A DNA stretch of 64,000 bases from NCBI RefSeq assembly GCF_037893015.1, contig NC_133666.1, positions 569,347,001 to 569,411,000 of the forward strand, read 5' to 3'. The stretch is from Macrotis lagotis (lineage: Eukaryota > Chordata > Mammalia > Peramelemorphia > Peramelidae). The notes under the pieces were generated by a model. The model worked only from the letters and a program-made list of their open reading frames with translations. It did not search any database and was not told the DNA's origin. How positions within the stretch are numbered: position 1 is the stretch's first letter; every line of letters begins with the position of its first letter. Shown here piece by piece: positions 22,621 to 34,997 of this stretch. A program made the translations under genes and the position numbers.

Positions 22621-25035
22621 TCCTAAAAATGAGTGATAACAGGATGCCCACCATCATCACTACTATTCAATATCATATTAGAAATGTTAGCTTTAGCAAT
22701 AAGAGAATAAAAATAAATCTAAGGAATTAGAATATGTAAGGAAAAGAAAAAACTCTCACTCTTTGTAGATAACATGATTCTATACCTTGAGAATCCAAAA
22801 ACATCATCTAAAAACTAATAGAAATAATTACAAACTTTATCAAAGTCACAGGAAATAAAATAAGCTCTCATAAATCCAACACATTTCTATATAAGATGAG
22901 TAAGAAACAGCAGAAAGAGCTAGAAAGAGAAATCCCATTCAAAGTAACTTCAGACAATATAAAATACCAGGTAGTCTGTCAAGGCAGACTCAAAAACTTT
23001 TTGAAAAAAATTACAAAATACTTCTCACACAAATAAAATCAGACTTAAAAAACTGGGCAAATATCAACTGCTCATGGATAGACCAAGCAAATACAATAAG
23101 AATGACAATTCTACCAAAATTAAACTATGTGTTTTGTGCCCTACCAATCAAAATTCCAAAAGATTACCTCAATGAATTAGAAAAAAAATTTAAGTTAATT
23201 CATATCTAGAAATATAAAGTCAAGAAGCTCCAGGGGTTTAATGAAAAAAAAAAAGGGCAAAGGAAAGTGACTTAGCTCTTCCATATCTGAAATTATATTA
23301 TAAAGCATCAGTCATCAAAACTGTCTACTATGGGCTAAGAAATAGAGTGATGGATCAGTGGAATGGACTAGTTGCAATAGCAGGAAATGATTATTGTAAT
23401 CTGCTGTTTGATAAACCCAAAGAATCCAGCTACTGGGATAAAAAAAACTGTATCTTTGATAAAACCAGTTGGTAAAATAGGAAGTTAGTGTATGGAGTAA
23501 ACTTGGATTAGACCAACAACACACACCATATGTCAAGATAAGGTCAAAATTGATATAGAATCTAGACATAAAAAATATTATAAGCAAACTAGAAGATCAA
23601 GGAGTAGTTTACTTGTTAGATCTATGGAAAAGGAAGCAGTTTATGATAAAGTAAGAGATGGAGAACATCACTAAAAACAAACTAGATAATTTTGTTTACA
23701 TTAAATTAAAAAGTTTTTGCAGAGACAAAATCACTGTAACCAAGATCAAAAGACATGTAGTAAATTGGTAAACAATTTTTATGACTAGTGTTTCTGACAA
23801 AGGACTCATCTCTAAAACATACAGAGAACTAAGTCAAATTTAAAAAATAACAAATGCCATTTTCTCATACACAAATGGTCAAAGGAAATGCAAAGGCAAT
23901 TTACAGATGAGGATATCAAAGTAATCCATATTTATATGAAAATTGTTTTAAATTACTAATTATTAGACTAATTCAAATTAAAACATCTCTGAAGTACTAC
24001 CTCACACCTCTCAGACTGACCAATATTACCAGAAAGGACAATGAACAATGTTGAAAGGGATGTATGAAATCTGGGACATTAATACCTTGTTGCTAGAGCT
24101 GTGAACCCATCCAAGATTTCTGTAGAACAATTTGGAATTATGCCCAAAATGCAATAAAAATGTGCTTACTGTTTGATCCAGCAATACCACTACTGGGTCT
24201 ATACCCTGAAGTGATTATGAAAAAGGGTAAAAAACATCACGTGTATAACAATGTTTATAGCAGCTCTGTTTGCGGGAGCAAAGAAATCGAAATTGAATGG
24301 ATGCCCATCACTTGGGAAATGGTTGAACAGATTGTGGTATATGTATGTCACAGAACACTGTTAGGAACCAGGAGGGATGGGAATTCAGAATAGCCTGGAA
24401 GGATTTGCATGAACTCATGCTGGGCGAGATGAGCAGAACCAGAAGAACATTGTATACCCTAACAGTGACAGGGGAGTGATGATCAATCTTAATGAACTTG
24501 ATCATTCCAACAGGGCAACAATCAGGCACAATTTGGTTGTATCTGTGACATAGAATGCCATCTTTATCCAGAGAAAGAATTGTAAAGTTTGAAGAAAGAC
24601 CAAGGACAAATAACTTTAATTAATATATATAAAATATATATATATATATTATATATATATATTTATTATGCAATTGTATTTATTTATTATTTTTAGGTTT
24701 TTGCAAGGTAAATGGAGTCAAGTGGCTTGTCCAAGGCCACAGAGGTAATTATTAAGTGTCTGAGGCCAGATTTGAACTCAGGTACTCCTGTCTCCAGGGA
24801 CGGTGCTCTATCCACTGCGCCACCTAGCCACCCCTTATCATACAATTCTGCTATATCTCATACTACATGTTTCTTCCTTAAGGATATGATTTATCTTTCA
24901 TCAAATTCAACTTATATCAATGCATACTATGGGAATTATGTAAGGACTAGCAAACTGCCTTGTGTGGGGGGTGGGGTGAGGGAAGCGAGATTGGGGGGAA
25001 ATTGTAAAACTTAAAATAATTAAAACCTTTCTAAA
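22621..25035 (+). mobile_element. L1 3' half (RT palm to 3'UTR)
   Basis: Starts within the RT domain (motif B region near 22640 and the catalytic block near 22760 as a VDNMILYLENPK remnant). It continues through the whole ORF2 C-terminus and ends with the 3'UTR G-rich block at 24966-24985 and an A-rich tail. A SINE interrupts the 3'UTR at 24676-24834. The frames are fragmentary (longest near 24160-24393). Confidence 0.85.
24676..24834 (-). mobile_element. tRNA-type SINE (WSINE1-like)
   Basis: A minus-strand SINE flanked by TTATTATGCAATT (24663-24675) and TTATCATACAATT (24835-24847), two differences. The head is at the right (TATCCACTGCGCCACCTAG) and the tail at the left. The Pol III B-box lies in TTTGAACTCAGG. 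It sits in an L1 3'UTR next to an (AT)n run. Confidence 0.9.
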
Positions 25036-25039
25036 ATTA

Positions 25040-25612
25040 CAACATGGAATGGAATCTATGGAAACTAATGACTTCATGAGACAAGAATCTGTTATAGAAA
25101 ACTGAAAAAGTGAAAAATATAAAGAAAATACAGAATACTTTCTCGACAAAACAACTAACCTGGATGATAGATCCAGAAGAGATAACTTACAAATCATTGG
25201 GCTTCTAAAAACATTGAGGATAAAAGCCTGAACTGTTACTTCAGGATATAGTTAAGGAATAATTATCCTGATATTATACAACCAGAGGTCAATATAGTTA
25301 TTGAAAGAATACACTGATACCAAACTGAAAGGAACCCCAAAATGAAAACACAAGGAATATTGTGGGCAAATTACAAAATATCAGATAAAAGAGAAAATTT
25401 TGTAAACAGCCAGAAAGACAAAATATAAATATCAAGGATCTGCAGTAACTATTATACAGGATCTGGTTGTGTCAAACTTAGGGGATCAAAGGGCCTGGAA
25501 TACAATGTTCTGAACACCAAGGGAACATGAAAGGAAGCCAAGAATTCAAAATCCAGCAAAACTGATCCTTCTCTTCTAGGAGAAAAGGTGGATCTTTTGG
25601 GGAGTTATAGTT
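25040..25612 (+). mobile_element. L1 ORF1 fragment
   Basis: Covers the ORF1 RRM and the start of its C-terminal domain (DDRSRRDNLQIIGLLK near 25160, NYPDIIQPEVNI-type remnant near 25265, collapsed frames after that). Truncated on both sides by neighbouring L1 pieces. Confidence 0.75.
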
Positions 25613-25617
25613 GAGGA

Positions 25618-26412
25618 AACTAGTTTTTTTCAGACTTATTAATTTTGAGATTTACAATATTTTCCCTAATTTCACTTCCCCTACCACTACCCACAGGAGG
25701 CAATTTGCCTGTCTTTACATTGTTTCCATGGTATACATTGATCCAAATTGGATGTGATGAGAGAGAAATCATATCCTTAAGGAAGAAACATAAAGTATAA
25801 AAGACAGCAAGATCAGACAATAAGATATCAGTTTTTTCCTAAATTAGAGTTAATAGTCCTTGGTCTTTGCTCAAACTCCACAGTTCTTTCCCTGCATATA
25901 GATGGTATTCTCCATTGCAGACAGCCCCAAATTGTCTGTGATACTTGCACTGTTGGAATAAGCGAGTCCATCAAGGTTGATCATCACCCCAATGTTGCTG
26001 TTAGGGTGTACAGTTTTTTTCTAGTTCTGCTCATTTCACACAGCATCACTTCATGAAAATCCCTCCAGGCTTCCCTGAATTCCCATTCCTCCTGGTTTCT
26101 AATAGAACAGTAGTGTTTCATGGCATGCATATACCACAGTGTGCTAAGCCATTCCCCAATTGAAGAACATTAACTTGATTTCCAAATCTTTGCCACCACA
26201 AAAAGGAAAGGAATGAATTAATACAAGCACAAGTGATGGTTTTACCATTTTTCATCATATCTTTAGGGTATAGAACCAGTAGTGGTGTTGCTGAATCAAA
26301 GGGCATATCCATTTTTCTTTCCCTTTGGGCGTAATTCCAAATTGCTCTACAGAAAGGTTGGATGATTTCAAAGCCCCACCACAATGTAATAGTGTCCCAG
26401 ATTTCCTACAAT
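25618..26412 (-). mobile_element. L1 3' end fragment
   Basis: Minus-strand 3'UTR beginning with a T-run at 25624 and ORF2 C-terminus up to 26412, where a second L1 3' end starts. Short frames only. Confidence 0.85.
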
Positions 26413-26885
26413 ACTTTCTTTTAATTTTTTTTTAATTTTTATTAAAGATATTATTTGACTTTTACAATTTTCCCCCAATCTTGCTTCCCTCCCCCCACCC
26501 CCACCCCACAGATAGCACTCCGTCAGTCTTTACTTTGTTTCCATGTTGTACCTTGATCCAAATTGGGTGTGATGAGAGAGAAATAATATACTTAAAGAGA
26601 ACAGAATTCTCAGAGGTAACCAGATCAAACAATAAGACATCTGGATTTTTTTTTTCCTGAATTAAAGGGAATAGTCCTTGTACTTTGTTCAAACTCCACA
26701 ACTCCTTATCTGGATACAGATGATACTCTCCTTTGCAGACAACCTAACATTGTTCCCAATTGTTGCACTGATGGAATGAGCAAGTCCTTCAAGGTAGAAC
26801 ATTACTCCCATGTTGCTGTTAGGGTGTACAGTGTTTGTTTGGTTCTGCTCATCTCACTCAGCATCAGTTCATGCAGTGTTCCATG

Positions 26886-26888
<3 letters not shown>

Positions 26889-26967
<79 letters not shown>

Positions 26968-26970
26968 TAT
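26889..26970. repeat. (AT)n microsatellite
   Basis: About 80 bases of AT repeat with one TG interruption. It lies at the L1 position where other copies read CATATACATATACC, so it grew from an L1-internal seed. Confidence 0.95.
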
Positions 26971-27498
26971 CACAGTTTGCTAAACCATTCCCCAACTGAA
27001 GGACATTTACTGGATTTCCAATTCTTTGCCACCACAAACAGGGCTGTTATAAATATTTTTGTACAAGTAATGTTTTTACCCTTTTTCCTCATCTCTTCAG
27101 GGTATAGACCCAGTAGCGGTATTGCTGGGTCAAAGGGTATGCACATTTTTGTTGCCCTTTGGGCATATTTCCAAATAGCTCTCCAGCAGGGTTAGATGAG
27201 TTCACAGCTCCACCAACAGTGTAATAGTGTCCCAGATTTCCTACATCCCTTCCAACAATGATCATTATCCTTCCTGGTCATACTGGCCAATCTGAGAGGT
27301 GTGAGGTGGTACCTCAGCGTAGCTTTAATTTGCATTTCTCTAATAATTAATGATTTAGAGCATTTTTATATGGCTATGGATTGCTTTCATCTCCTCATCT
27401 GTAAATTGTCTTTGAATATCCTTTGACCATTTGTCAATTGGGGAATGGCTTTTTGTTTTAAAAATATGACTCAGTTCTCTGTATATTTTAGAAATGAG

Positions 27499-28849
27499 TC
27501 ATTTGTCAGAATCATTAGTTGTGAAGATTGTTTCCCAAATTACTGCTTTTCTTTTGATCTTAATTACATTGGTTTTATCTGTGCAAAAACTTTTTAATTT
27601 AATGTAATTGAAATCATCTAATTGGTTTTTAGTGATGTTCTCCAACTCTTCCTTAGTCATAAACTGTTCCCCTTTCCATAGATCTGACAGGTAGACTAGT
27701 CCTTCATCTTCTAATTTGCTTATAGTATTGTTTTTTATGTCTATGTCCTGTAACCATTTGGATCTTATCTTGGAAAAGGGTGTGAAGTGTTGGTCTAATC
27801 TAAGTTTATTCCATACTAACTTCCAATTATTCCAGCAGGTTTTTATCAAAGAGGGAGTTTTTATCCTGGTGGCCTCACACTTTGGGTTTATCAAATAGCA
27901 GATTACTATAATCCTCTCCTGCTTTTACACCTAGTCTATTCCACTGGTCCACCACTCTATTTCTTAGCCAATACCAAACAGTTTTGATGACTGATGCTTT
28001 ATAACATAATTTTAGATCAGGTAGTGCTAAGCCATCTTTGTTTGCATTTTTTTCATTAAGCTCCTGGAAATTCTTGACTTTTTATTTCTCCATATGAATT
28101 TACTTACAATTTTTTCTAACTCATTAATTTTTTTGAATTTTGATTGGTAGGGCACTAAACAGATAGTTTAGTTTTCGTAGAATTGTCATTTTTATTATAT
28201 TAACTCTACCTATCCATGAGCAGTTGATATTTGCCCAGTTATTTAAATCTGATTTAATTTGTGTGAGAAGTGTTTTATAATTGTTTTCAAAAAGATTCTG
28301 AGTCTGTCTTGGCAAATAGACTCCCAAGTATTTTATACTGTCTGAGGTTACTTTGAATGGGATTTCTCTTTCTAGCTCTTCCTGCTGTTTCTTGCTAGTC
28401 ATATATATGAAAGTTGAGGATTTATGGGGTTTTATTTTATAACCTGCAACTTTGCTAAAATTGCTAATTGTTTCCAGTAGTTTTTTAGATGATTTCTTGG
28501 GATTCTCTAGGTAGACCATCATGTCATCTGCGAAGAGGGAGAGTTTTGTCTTTTCCTTTCCAATTCTAATTCCTTTAATTTCTTTTTCTTCTCTAATTGC
28601 CGATGCTAACATTTCTAATACAATATTGAATAGTAGTGGTGATAATGGACACCCTTGTTTAACCCCTGATCTTATTGGGAATGCCTCTAGCCTCTCCCCA
28701 TTGAGTATAATGCTTGTTGATGGTTTCAGATAGATACTGCTAATTATTTTAAGGAACAGTCCATGTATTCTGACACTCTCTAGTGTTTTTAATAGGAATG
28801 GATGCTCTATTTTCTCAAAAGGTTTTTCAGCATCTATTGATATGATCAT
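27499..28849 (-). pseudogene. L1 ORF2: reverse transcriptase and C-terminal region
   Basis: Frame 28849-28124 (241 residues) is an L1 RT palm and thumb. Motif A is IISIDAEKPFEKI with the catalytic Asp at residue 6. Motif B is SGVKQGCPLSPLLFNIVLEM at residues 61-80. The catalytic FADDM is at residues 106-110, followed by the conserved KYLGVYLPR segment. A second frame (27894-27499, 131 residues) is the ORF2 C-terminal domain. ORF2p nicks the target and copies L1 RNA by target-primed reverse transcription. The two frames are separated by stops, and the N-terminus is lost in the gap, so activity is not expected. All three RT motifs checked are intact in this copy. Confidence 0.9.
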
Positions 28850-28900
28850 ATGGTTTCTGATAGGTTTGTTATTGATATAATTGAGTATACTAACAGTTTT

Positions 28901-29000
28901 NNNNNNNNNNNNNNNNNNNNNNNNNNNNNNNNNNNNNNNNNNNNNNNNNNNNNNNNNNNNNNNNNNNNNNNNNNNNNNNNNNNNNNNNNNNNNNNNNNNN
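28901..29000. other. Assembly gap (100 N)
   Basis: Exactly 100 N, the conventional size for a gap of unknown length. Both flanks are the same minus-strand L1: RT on the left, endonuclease on the right. In the copy at 54.2-58.7 kb these points are about 1.46 kb apart. Confidence 0.95.
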
Positions 29001-29714
29001 CTATTTTAATTCTATTTGTGCAGCTGCTTTGTCTGAGATAAGAATTTCTACCCCTGTTTTTCTCAATTCAGTTGAGGCAAAATATATTTTGTTTCAACTT
29101 TTTACCTTTACTCTATATGTATCTCTCTGCTTCAGATGAGTTTCTTGTAAGCAGCATATTGTAGGATTCTGTTTTTTAATCCACTCTGATATTCCCTTAT
29201 CTTTTAACGGAGAGTTCTTCCCATTCACTTCAAAGTTTTAATCACTAACTCTTTATTGCCCTGCATGCTATCTTCCCTCTATATTTTTTCCTCCCCCCCT
29301 TATCTGTATTACCCAGCATTTTGTTTCTGAATACCACCCTCTTCATTGTTTTTGCCCTACTGTATCCACTACCCTCTTCTTTCTTTCCCCTTTCCTTTTT
29401 CCCCTTTCCCCTTCCCTTCTTTCTGTTAGTTCCCCCTTTTTCTCTCCCTCCCCTTTTCCCCTTTTAATACTTGAAAGATAAGATGTTTTTCAAATTAACC
29501 GAGTATGTATGTAAGTTAATTTTAAGCCAAGTCAGATGAGAAGATTCAGGTGTTTCTCCTCTCCTCCCTTCTTCCCTGCTATTACCATAGGTCTTTTGTA
29601 CCTCTTAATGTAATGAGTTTTATCTGATCTCTGCTAAGAGGTTTGTTTCATATCATATATGGGGAAATATCATGATAATTTAGAAGTGTGCCTGTCTTCT
29701 CTCTTCCATCTTGG

Positions 29715-31965
29715 CTGGAAGTCAAAAAGATGGATGTTTAATGAAATAAGAGATTTCCAAATTTTTCTGGTCAAAAGACCAGAACTAAATAGAATATTTA
29801 CACTTCAAACTGGAGACTCAAGTGACACATTAAAAAGGTAAAATATGGAGAAGTAAAAAAAAACTGTAATCCAATAAGATGAAACTGGCTATATCCCCAC
29901 CTGGGAGAAAGATTCTCATAAATCTTGAGAAACTCAATTTTCTTTAAAAAGAATATAGTTTTTAAGAAGTAATGGACATTCATTACTTGACCATGACTCT
30001 ATTGAAATGATTTAAAAACAATATCTCCTTACAAAGCGGAAACAGTAAAGAGAAGGGAGAATGGAAAAGATTGAATGAGGTAAATCACATTGCATCAGTA
30101 GGTACAAAGTACCTATTGTGGAAGAAGGGGGGAGGTGACAACCACTTGAATCTTACTCTCATCAGATGTAGTTCAAAGGATTGACATACACATTCAATTA
30201 AGTTAAGAAACTTACCTTACCTTCATATAAGGGTAGTGGGAGGAAAAGAAGTACTAACAGAAGGAAGAGATTGGAAAAAAGGGGCAAATGGAAATGAGAA
30301 AGAAAGGGGAGGGGGAAAACACAGTGAATGAGGTGGTATTCTGAAGCAAAATACTAGGGAATATTGTTATTATGAGAAAAGGGGAAAATACAAAGAGAGG
30401 GGAGATAGCATGGAGGGCAATAAATAGTTAATAATTATAACCTCAAATGTAAATGGGATGAACTGTCCCAAAAATATAAACAAATAGCAGAGTGGATCAA
30501 AAACCAGAATCCTACAATAAGCTGCAAAGAAGAAATTCATTTGAAGTAGAGAGATACAGACAGAGTAAAGGTAAAAGCTTGTAGCAGACTATATTATACT
30601 TTAATTGAAGTTAAAAAGACAGGTGTAGCAATCCTTATCTCAGGTAAAGCAGCAGTAAAAAAATAGATCTCCTCAAAAGAAATAAGGAAGGAAATCCTAT
30701 CCTCTTAAAAGGTACTATAGACAATGAAGCAATTCAAGTACTAAATTTGCATGCACCAAGTGGTATAGCATCCAAATTTTAGAGAAGTTGAATTCATTAC
30801 AAGAAGACACAGAAAGCAAATCTCTTTTGGTTGGAGACCCCGATCTTCTTCTCTCAGATTTAGATAAATCTAACCACAAAATCAACAAGAAGGAAGTTAA
30901 GCAAGCAAATAGAATATTAGAAAGCCTAATCATGATAAATTATTGGTGAAAATTGAATGGGGATAGAAAGGAATATACTTTATTTTCTGCAGTACATGGC
31001 ACTTACACAAAGACTGACCATGTACTGGGCCATAAAACCTCATAATAAAAAAAGCAGAAAAGCAGAGTGAATACTTCTTTCTCAGATCATAATGCCAAAA
31101 AATCAGGTGCAATAATGGACCATGGTTGGATACACCTAAAACTAATTTGAAACTAAATAATGTCCCTTACAAGAATGAATGGATCAAGCAGCAAATTATA
31201 GAAAGAATTAATGATTTCATTCTAGATAATGACATTAATGAGACCACATAACAAAACTTATTGGATACAGTCAAGGTAGTAATTAGGGTATATATTATGT
31301 CTTTCAATACTTATTTGTATAAAATAGAGAAAGAGGAAATAATTGACATCAGAATGCAACTAAAAAGATAAAGAGCAAATTAAACCTACCAATTAAATAC
31401 CAAATTAGAATTTCTAAAAGTTAAAGGAGAAATTATTGAAATTGAAAGTAAGCAAAATATTGAACTAATAAAATGAAGAGGTGGTTTTATGGAAAAAACT
31501 AAAATTGATAAACTTTTGGTTTAATGGGCAGGCTAGTTGGCACAGTGGATAAAGTGCCAGCCCTGGAGTCAGGAGTACCTGGTTTAAATCTGGTCTCAGA
31601 CACTTAATCATTACCTAGCCATGTGGCCTTGGACAAGCCACTTAACCCCATTTGCCTTGCAAAAAACCTAAAAAACAAACAAAAAAACTCCTATTGGTTT
31701 ATTTGATTAAAAACAAAGAAAGAAGAAAACCAAATTACTACTATCATAAATGAAAAAGTAGAACTCACCCCAAATAGGGAGGAAATTAAAGTAATAATTT
31801 GGAACTATTTTATCCCACTGTATGCCATTTAAATAATCTAACTGAAATGGATGAATACTAACAACTCTATAAATTTCCCAGATTAATGAAGTGTAAATTA
31901 AATGTCTAAATGACCCTACCTCAGAAAAAGAAATTCAACAAAGACATCATTGATATCTCTGAGCA
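29715..31965 (+). mobile_element. L1 fragment: ORF1 end, spacer, endonuclease, RT start
   Basis: Plus strand: ORF1 C-terminal remnant (KRPELNRIFTLQTGDS near 29776), purine-rich spacer (30020-30350), and ORF2 start with an endonuclease remnant (AEWIKNQNPT near 30490, then KETHLK and VGDPDLLLSDLDKSNHK blocks). It continues to the RT N-terminus near 31965. A SINE interrupts it at 31524. It joins a minus-strand L1 at each end. Confidence 0.8.
31524..31693 (+). mobile_element. tRNA-type SINE (WSINE1-like)
   Basis: Head CACAGTGGATAAAGTGCCAG, body with CTGGTTTAAATCTGGTC (B-box region), end TTGCCTTGCAAAAAACC and an A-rich tail. It is flanked by TTGGTTTA at 31516-31523 and 31694-31701, and the L1 ORF2 reads through when it is removed. 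Confidence 0.85.
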
Positions 31966-32385
31966 AAAATCACTCATTATTTCCTCTCCATCCTATCTTC
32001 CCTCTTTTTGTATTACCCCTTTTTCACTTTTGCTAAATTCCCCAATATTTTGCTTATTAATATTACCTCCTTCAGTATGTTTGTCCACTTATATCCAGTC
32101 CCTTCCCCTTTCCTTCCCTCTTCCCTTTGTCCTTTCTTCCTTCTTTTCCTTTTTTTTTCCTGTTTTCCACCCCTCTCCCCTTTTCCCTTCTTAATACCTG
32201 AAAAGTAAGATAAGTTTCTTAACTAAATCTATATTTGTTAATACTTCTTTGAGGCAAATCTGATGACAATAAGATTCAGGCAGTTCTCACCTCCTCCCTT
32301 CTTCCCCTCTATTTCAAAAGGTCCTTTGTACCACTTCATGCAATGTAATTCAACCCATTCAATCTCCATCATCTTGTTTCCTGGG
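31966..32385 (-). mobile_element. L1 endonuclease start and inter-ORF spacer
   Basis: Pyrimidine-rich plus strand, that is, the purine-rich L1 spacer on the minus strand. It is colinear with 29240-29650 and 58260-58690. The plus-strand frames here are low-complexity shadows. Confidence 0.7.
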
Positions 32386-32390
32386 AGCTG

Positions 32391-32450
<60 letters not shown>
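32391..32450. repeat. (GT)n microsatellite
   Basis: Uninterrupted GT run of about 60 bases. Confidence 0.97.
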
Positions 32451-32451
<1 letters not shown>

Positions 32452-33025
32452 GGGGGTGGGGCAGTAGCATCTGATTAGCCTCCAACAGTGCGTGTTGACC
32501 CATAGTGCTATGCAGTTAATCTTAATCCTCACTCAGCACTGAGGGAAATCTACACACCCTACCTGAGCTGGGGGTGTGGTAAAGTAGATGGGGCCTCTTA
32601 CTATCTTTGTTATGGAAAGAATCATTTTCCCCCAAAAGAATGAGAGATAGGGGCTCACCTGGAAACAAGGGGACTCCACTGTAAATACAGGGTCTCATGG
32701 TCCTGTTCTTCCCAACTAGCAGAGGTAACCAGGTAAATGTCTAGTTTTCACACTGGAGTTCTCCTACCTGCTGTGATGGAGTTCTCCCACCTGCAGATCA
32801 CACAGTCAAAGCTTCCATGGCTGTTCTTAGGTTAGACCCCAGCCCTCACCCCACCACCCCATGTTGCCTCTCTACCCTATGTCTTGGATCATCCATGCTC
32901 CCCTGAGACAGATCTTGTTGGTAGATGTTGTTCTCGTTTATTCTTCTCTGGGTTTTGTGCATCTAAATTCTATAAAGATATTTGATTCATATTAGTTCTG
33001 AGGAAAAGTCAAAAGTGCTTAGGAT
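32451..33025. other. Unassigned, GC-richer segment
   Basis: Less AT-rich than the surroundings, with no open frame of note. Its position, between an L1 spacer and an ORF1 remnant of the same orientation, suggests a 5'UTR or an unknown repeat, but I could not match it to anything else in the window. Confidence 0.4.
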
Positions 33026-34515
33026 AGTGCCTGACTTCTCTATCATATCTTGGCTGGAAGTCTGACTCCATGATAATTGAATTATTTATTCTGGCTTATT
33101 ACAATATTTTCTCCTTGACTTGGGAGCTTTGAAATTTGTGTATAATATTCCTTCCAGTTTTCCTTTTGGAATCTCTTTCAGAAAGTAATTGATAATTTCT
33201 TTCAATTTCTATTTTACCTTCTTGCTTCTAGATTATCAAAACACTTTTCTTGATAATTTCTTGAAAATTAGTTCATGGCTCCTTTTTAGGGTCTTAGTTT
33301 TCAGATAGTCCAATAATTGTTAAGCTGTCTCTCTCTCAGGTCTATTTTCCAGGTAAGTTGTTTTTCCAAAGAGATATTGTAACATCTACTTCTATGTTTT
33401 TCATTCTTTTGGTTTAGTTTTATTTTTTTTGTTATCTCACAAAGTCATCAGATTCAAAAAAATCAAAGTCATTAGCTTCTTTATTCTATATTTTAAGTTT
33501 TTCTTCTCCCTTCCTGAACTGATTTTCAAATTTGTTTTGTTCCCTTTCATAGTCTGAGATCAACTCATATTTTTCTTGGAATCTTTGACTGTAGAAGCTT
33601 TGACTTTGTTATCTTCTGAATTTGTATTTCTATCTTCAATTTCACCATAGAAACTGATTATCGTCAGATATTTTTCTTCTGCTGCTTCTTATTTCCTCAA
33701 TCTATGACTTGAAAATAACTATTTGTTAATGTGGGACTCTGCCTTCAGGGTGGAGGACAGATTAATCAAACTTTTTGAGGGTTTTTGTTGCTATTTTCAG
33801 TGATACTTCTAGGGACTGTTTTCAATTCTTCTAAGGTCTAATGAGAGGATATGAGTACTGTCCTGTGGGTGAGCACAAACAGACCTTTCTGGACTGAAAC
33901 TGTAGGGAGAGACCCTGCTCTTCTGTAATTTTGAGCTTTGAGGCACTTCTCTTCTTCCTGTTACTGGGATCTCAGACTACAACTCATATCTGTGCAACAG
34001 AATCATTCCTCACTTATAATAAAGAGATTCTTGCAATCTGCTCCTCGTTCCCCTACTGTTTATGCCAGAGATGTGATGATTTAATGGCTGCTGTGCCTTG
34101 CTCCTGGTCAGCTGGGGTCAAGTCTGTACTACTGAGGCCTTTGCTGTACATTGTTTCACTCTCTTCCAGATGCAGCAGAATTTTCCTGTTGATTTCCAAG
34201 TTGTTCTTGGCATTGCTTAGGTTGATAAGTCTGGAAAGCAACACTGCTGTTGATACAGCTGTCCCTGCTTCCGGATCCTGTATGACAGGACCTGTCTGTA
34301 GTGGTAGGGTCCACGCTGAATTGTAAATCTTTTCTTAACAGAGTTCAACTGAAATTGCTGATCTTCCACATTGTCTTGTCCTGAAAAATTATTTTACTTA
34401 GTCATTTATGGGATCTGACCCTCTAGAATTTGGTTAGTTTCATTATTTAAAATTATTCTGTATGGTTTGGGGAAGAGCTCCAGCAAATGCCCACATTTAC
34501 TCTATATTATCTCAG
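33026..34515 (-). mobile_element. L1 ORF1 remnant and 5'UTR
   Basis: Minus strand: RRM and coiled-coil remnants between 33100 and 33720, then a 5'UTR to a probable 5' end near 34515. That end resembles the one near 46112 (both read as TATTATCTC on the plus strand just inside the border). No intact frame. The frame at 33931-34326 is an antisense shadow of the 5'UTR. Confidence 0.65.
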
Positions 34516-34955
34516 CATAATCAATTCTGAAAGAGAGTTATTCTGAAACATAAAAGGATGCAGAACAATTCCAAAGGACTCATGATGAAAGATATTTAGA
34601 AAAATATTTGATGAATTCTGAGTATATATCAATCATAATTCTTTTTTTATTGAAAGAAGAAAGATATATATCAAATTAAATTGTGCTTACTCATAAGTCA
34701 ACTTTCAGGAAAAATAATATTTCTTATTCTTTAGCTGTTGTGGTGGTATTTAGCAAAGATTATAATATTTTTTCATTAGTATTTCTTTTTTACATTTCTA
34801 TTTCCTTAACAGCTTGATATTACAAAATTCTTCCAAACAGAAAATACATTTTAAAGATCATCCCAAAGATTAATCAAAATAATCAAAATAATTTCCCTTT
34901 TGAACAAAATATCTTAGCCATTTGACAATAAGACCTAGAAAAATGTGAAAGATAA

Positions 34956-34997
<42 letters not shown>

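Larger units (their letters stand above)
26413..29714 (-). mobile_element. L1, near-complete ORF2, interrupted by an assembly gap
   Basis: Minus strand: poly-T and the 3'UTR with its C-rich block (26472-26508), an (AT)n expansion in the 3'UTR/ORF2 end, then ORF2 to the RT domain at 28900. After the 100-N gap it resumes in the endonuclease domain and runs through the inter-ORF spacer to about 29714. It has the longest open ORF2 frames in the window, so it is probably the youngest long L1 here. Confidence 0.9.

Noticed and set aside
26889..26970. (AT)n tract considered as a replication origin or matrix-attachment site
   Set aside because: Simple microsatellite at an L1-internal seed; nothing else supports a specific function.
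33931..34326. 131-residue plus-strand frame with hydrophobic start
   Set aside because: Lies antisense to an L1 5'UTR; no domain or signal-peptide architecture beyond chance hydrophobicity.
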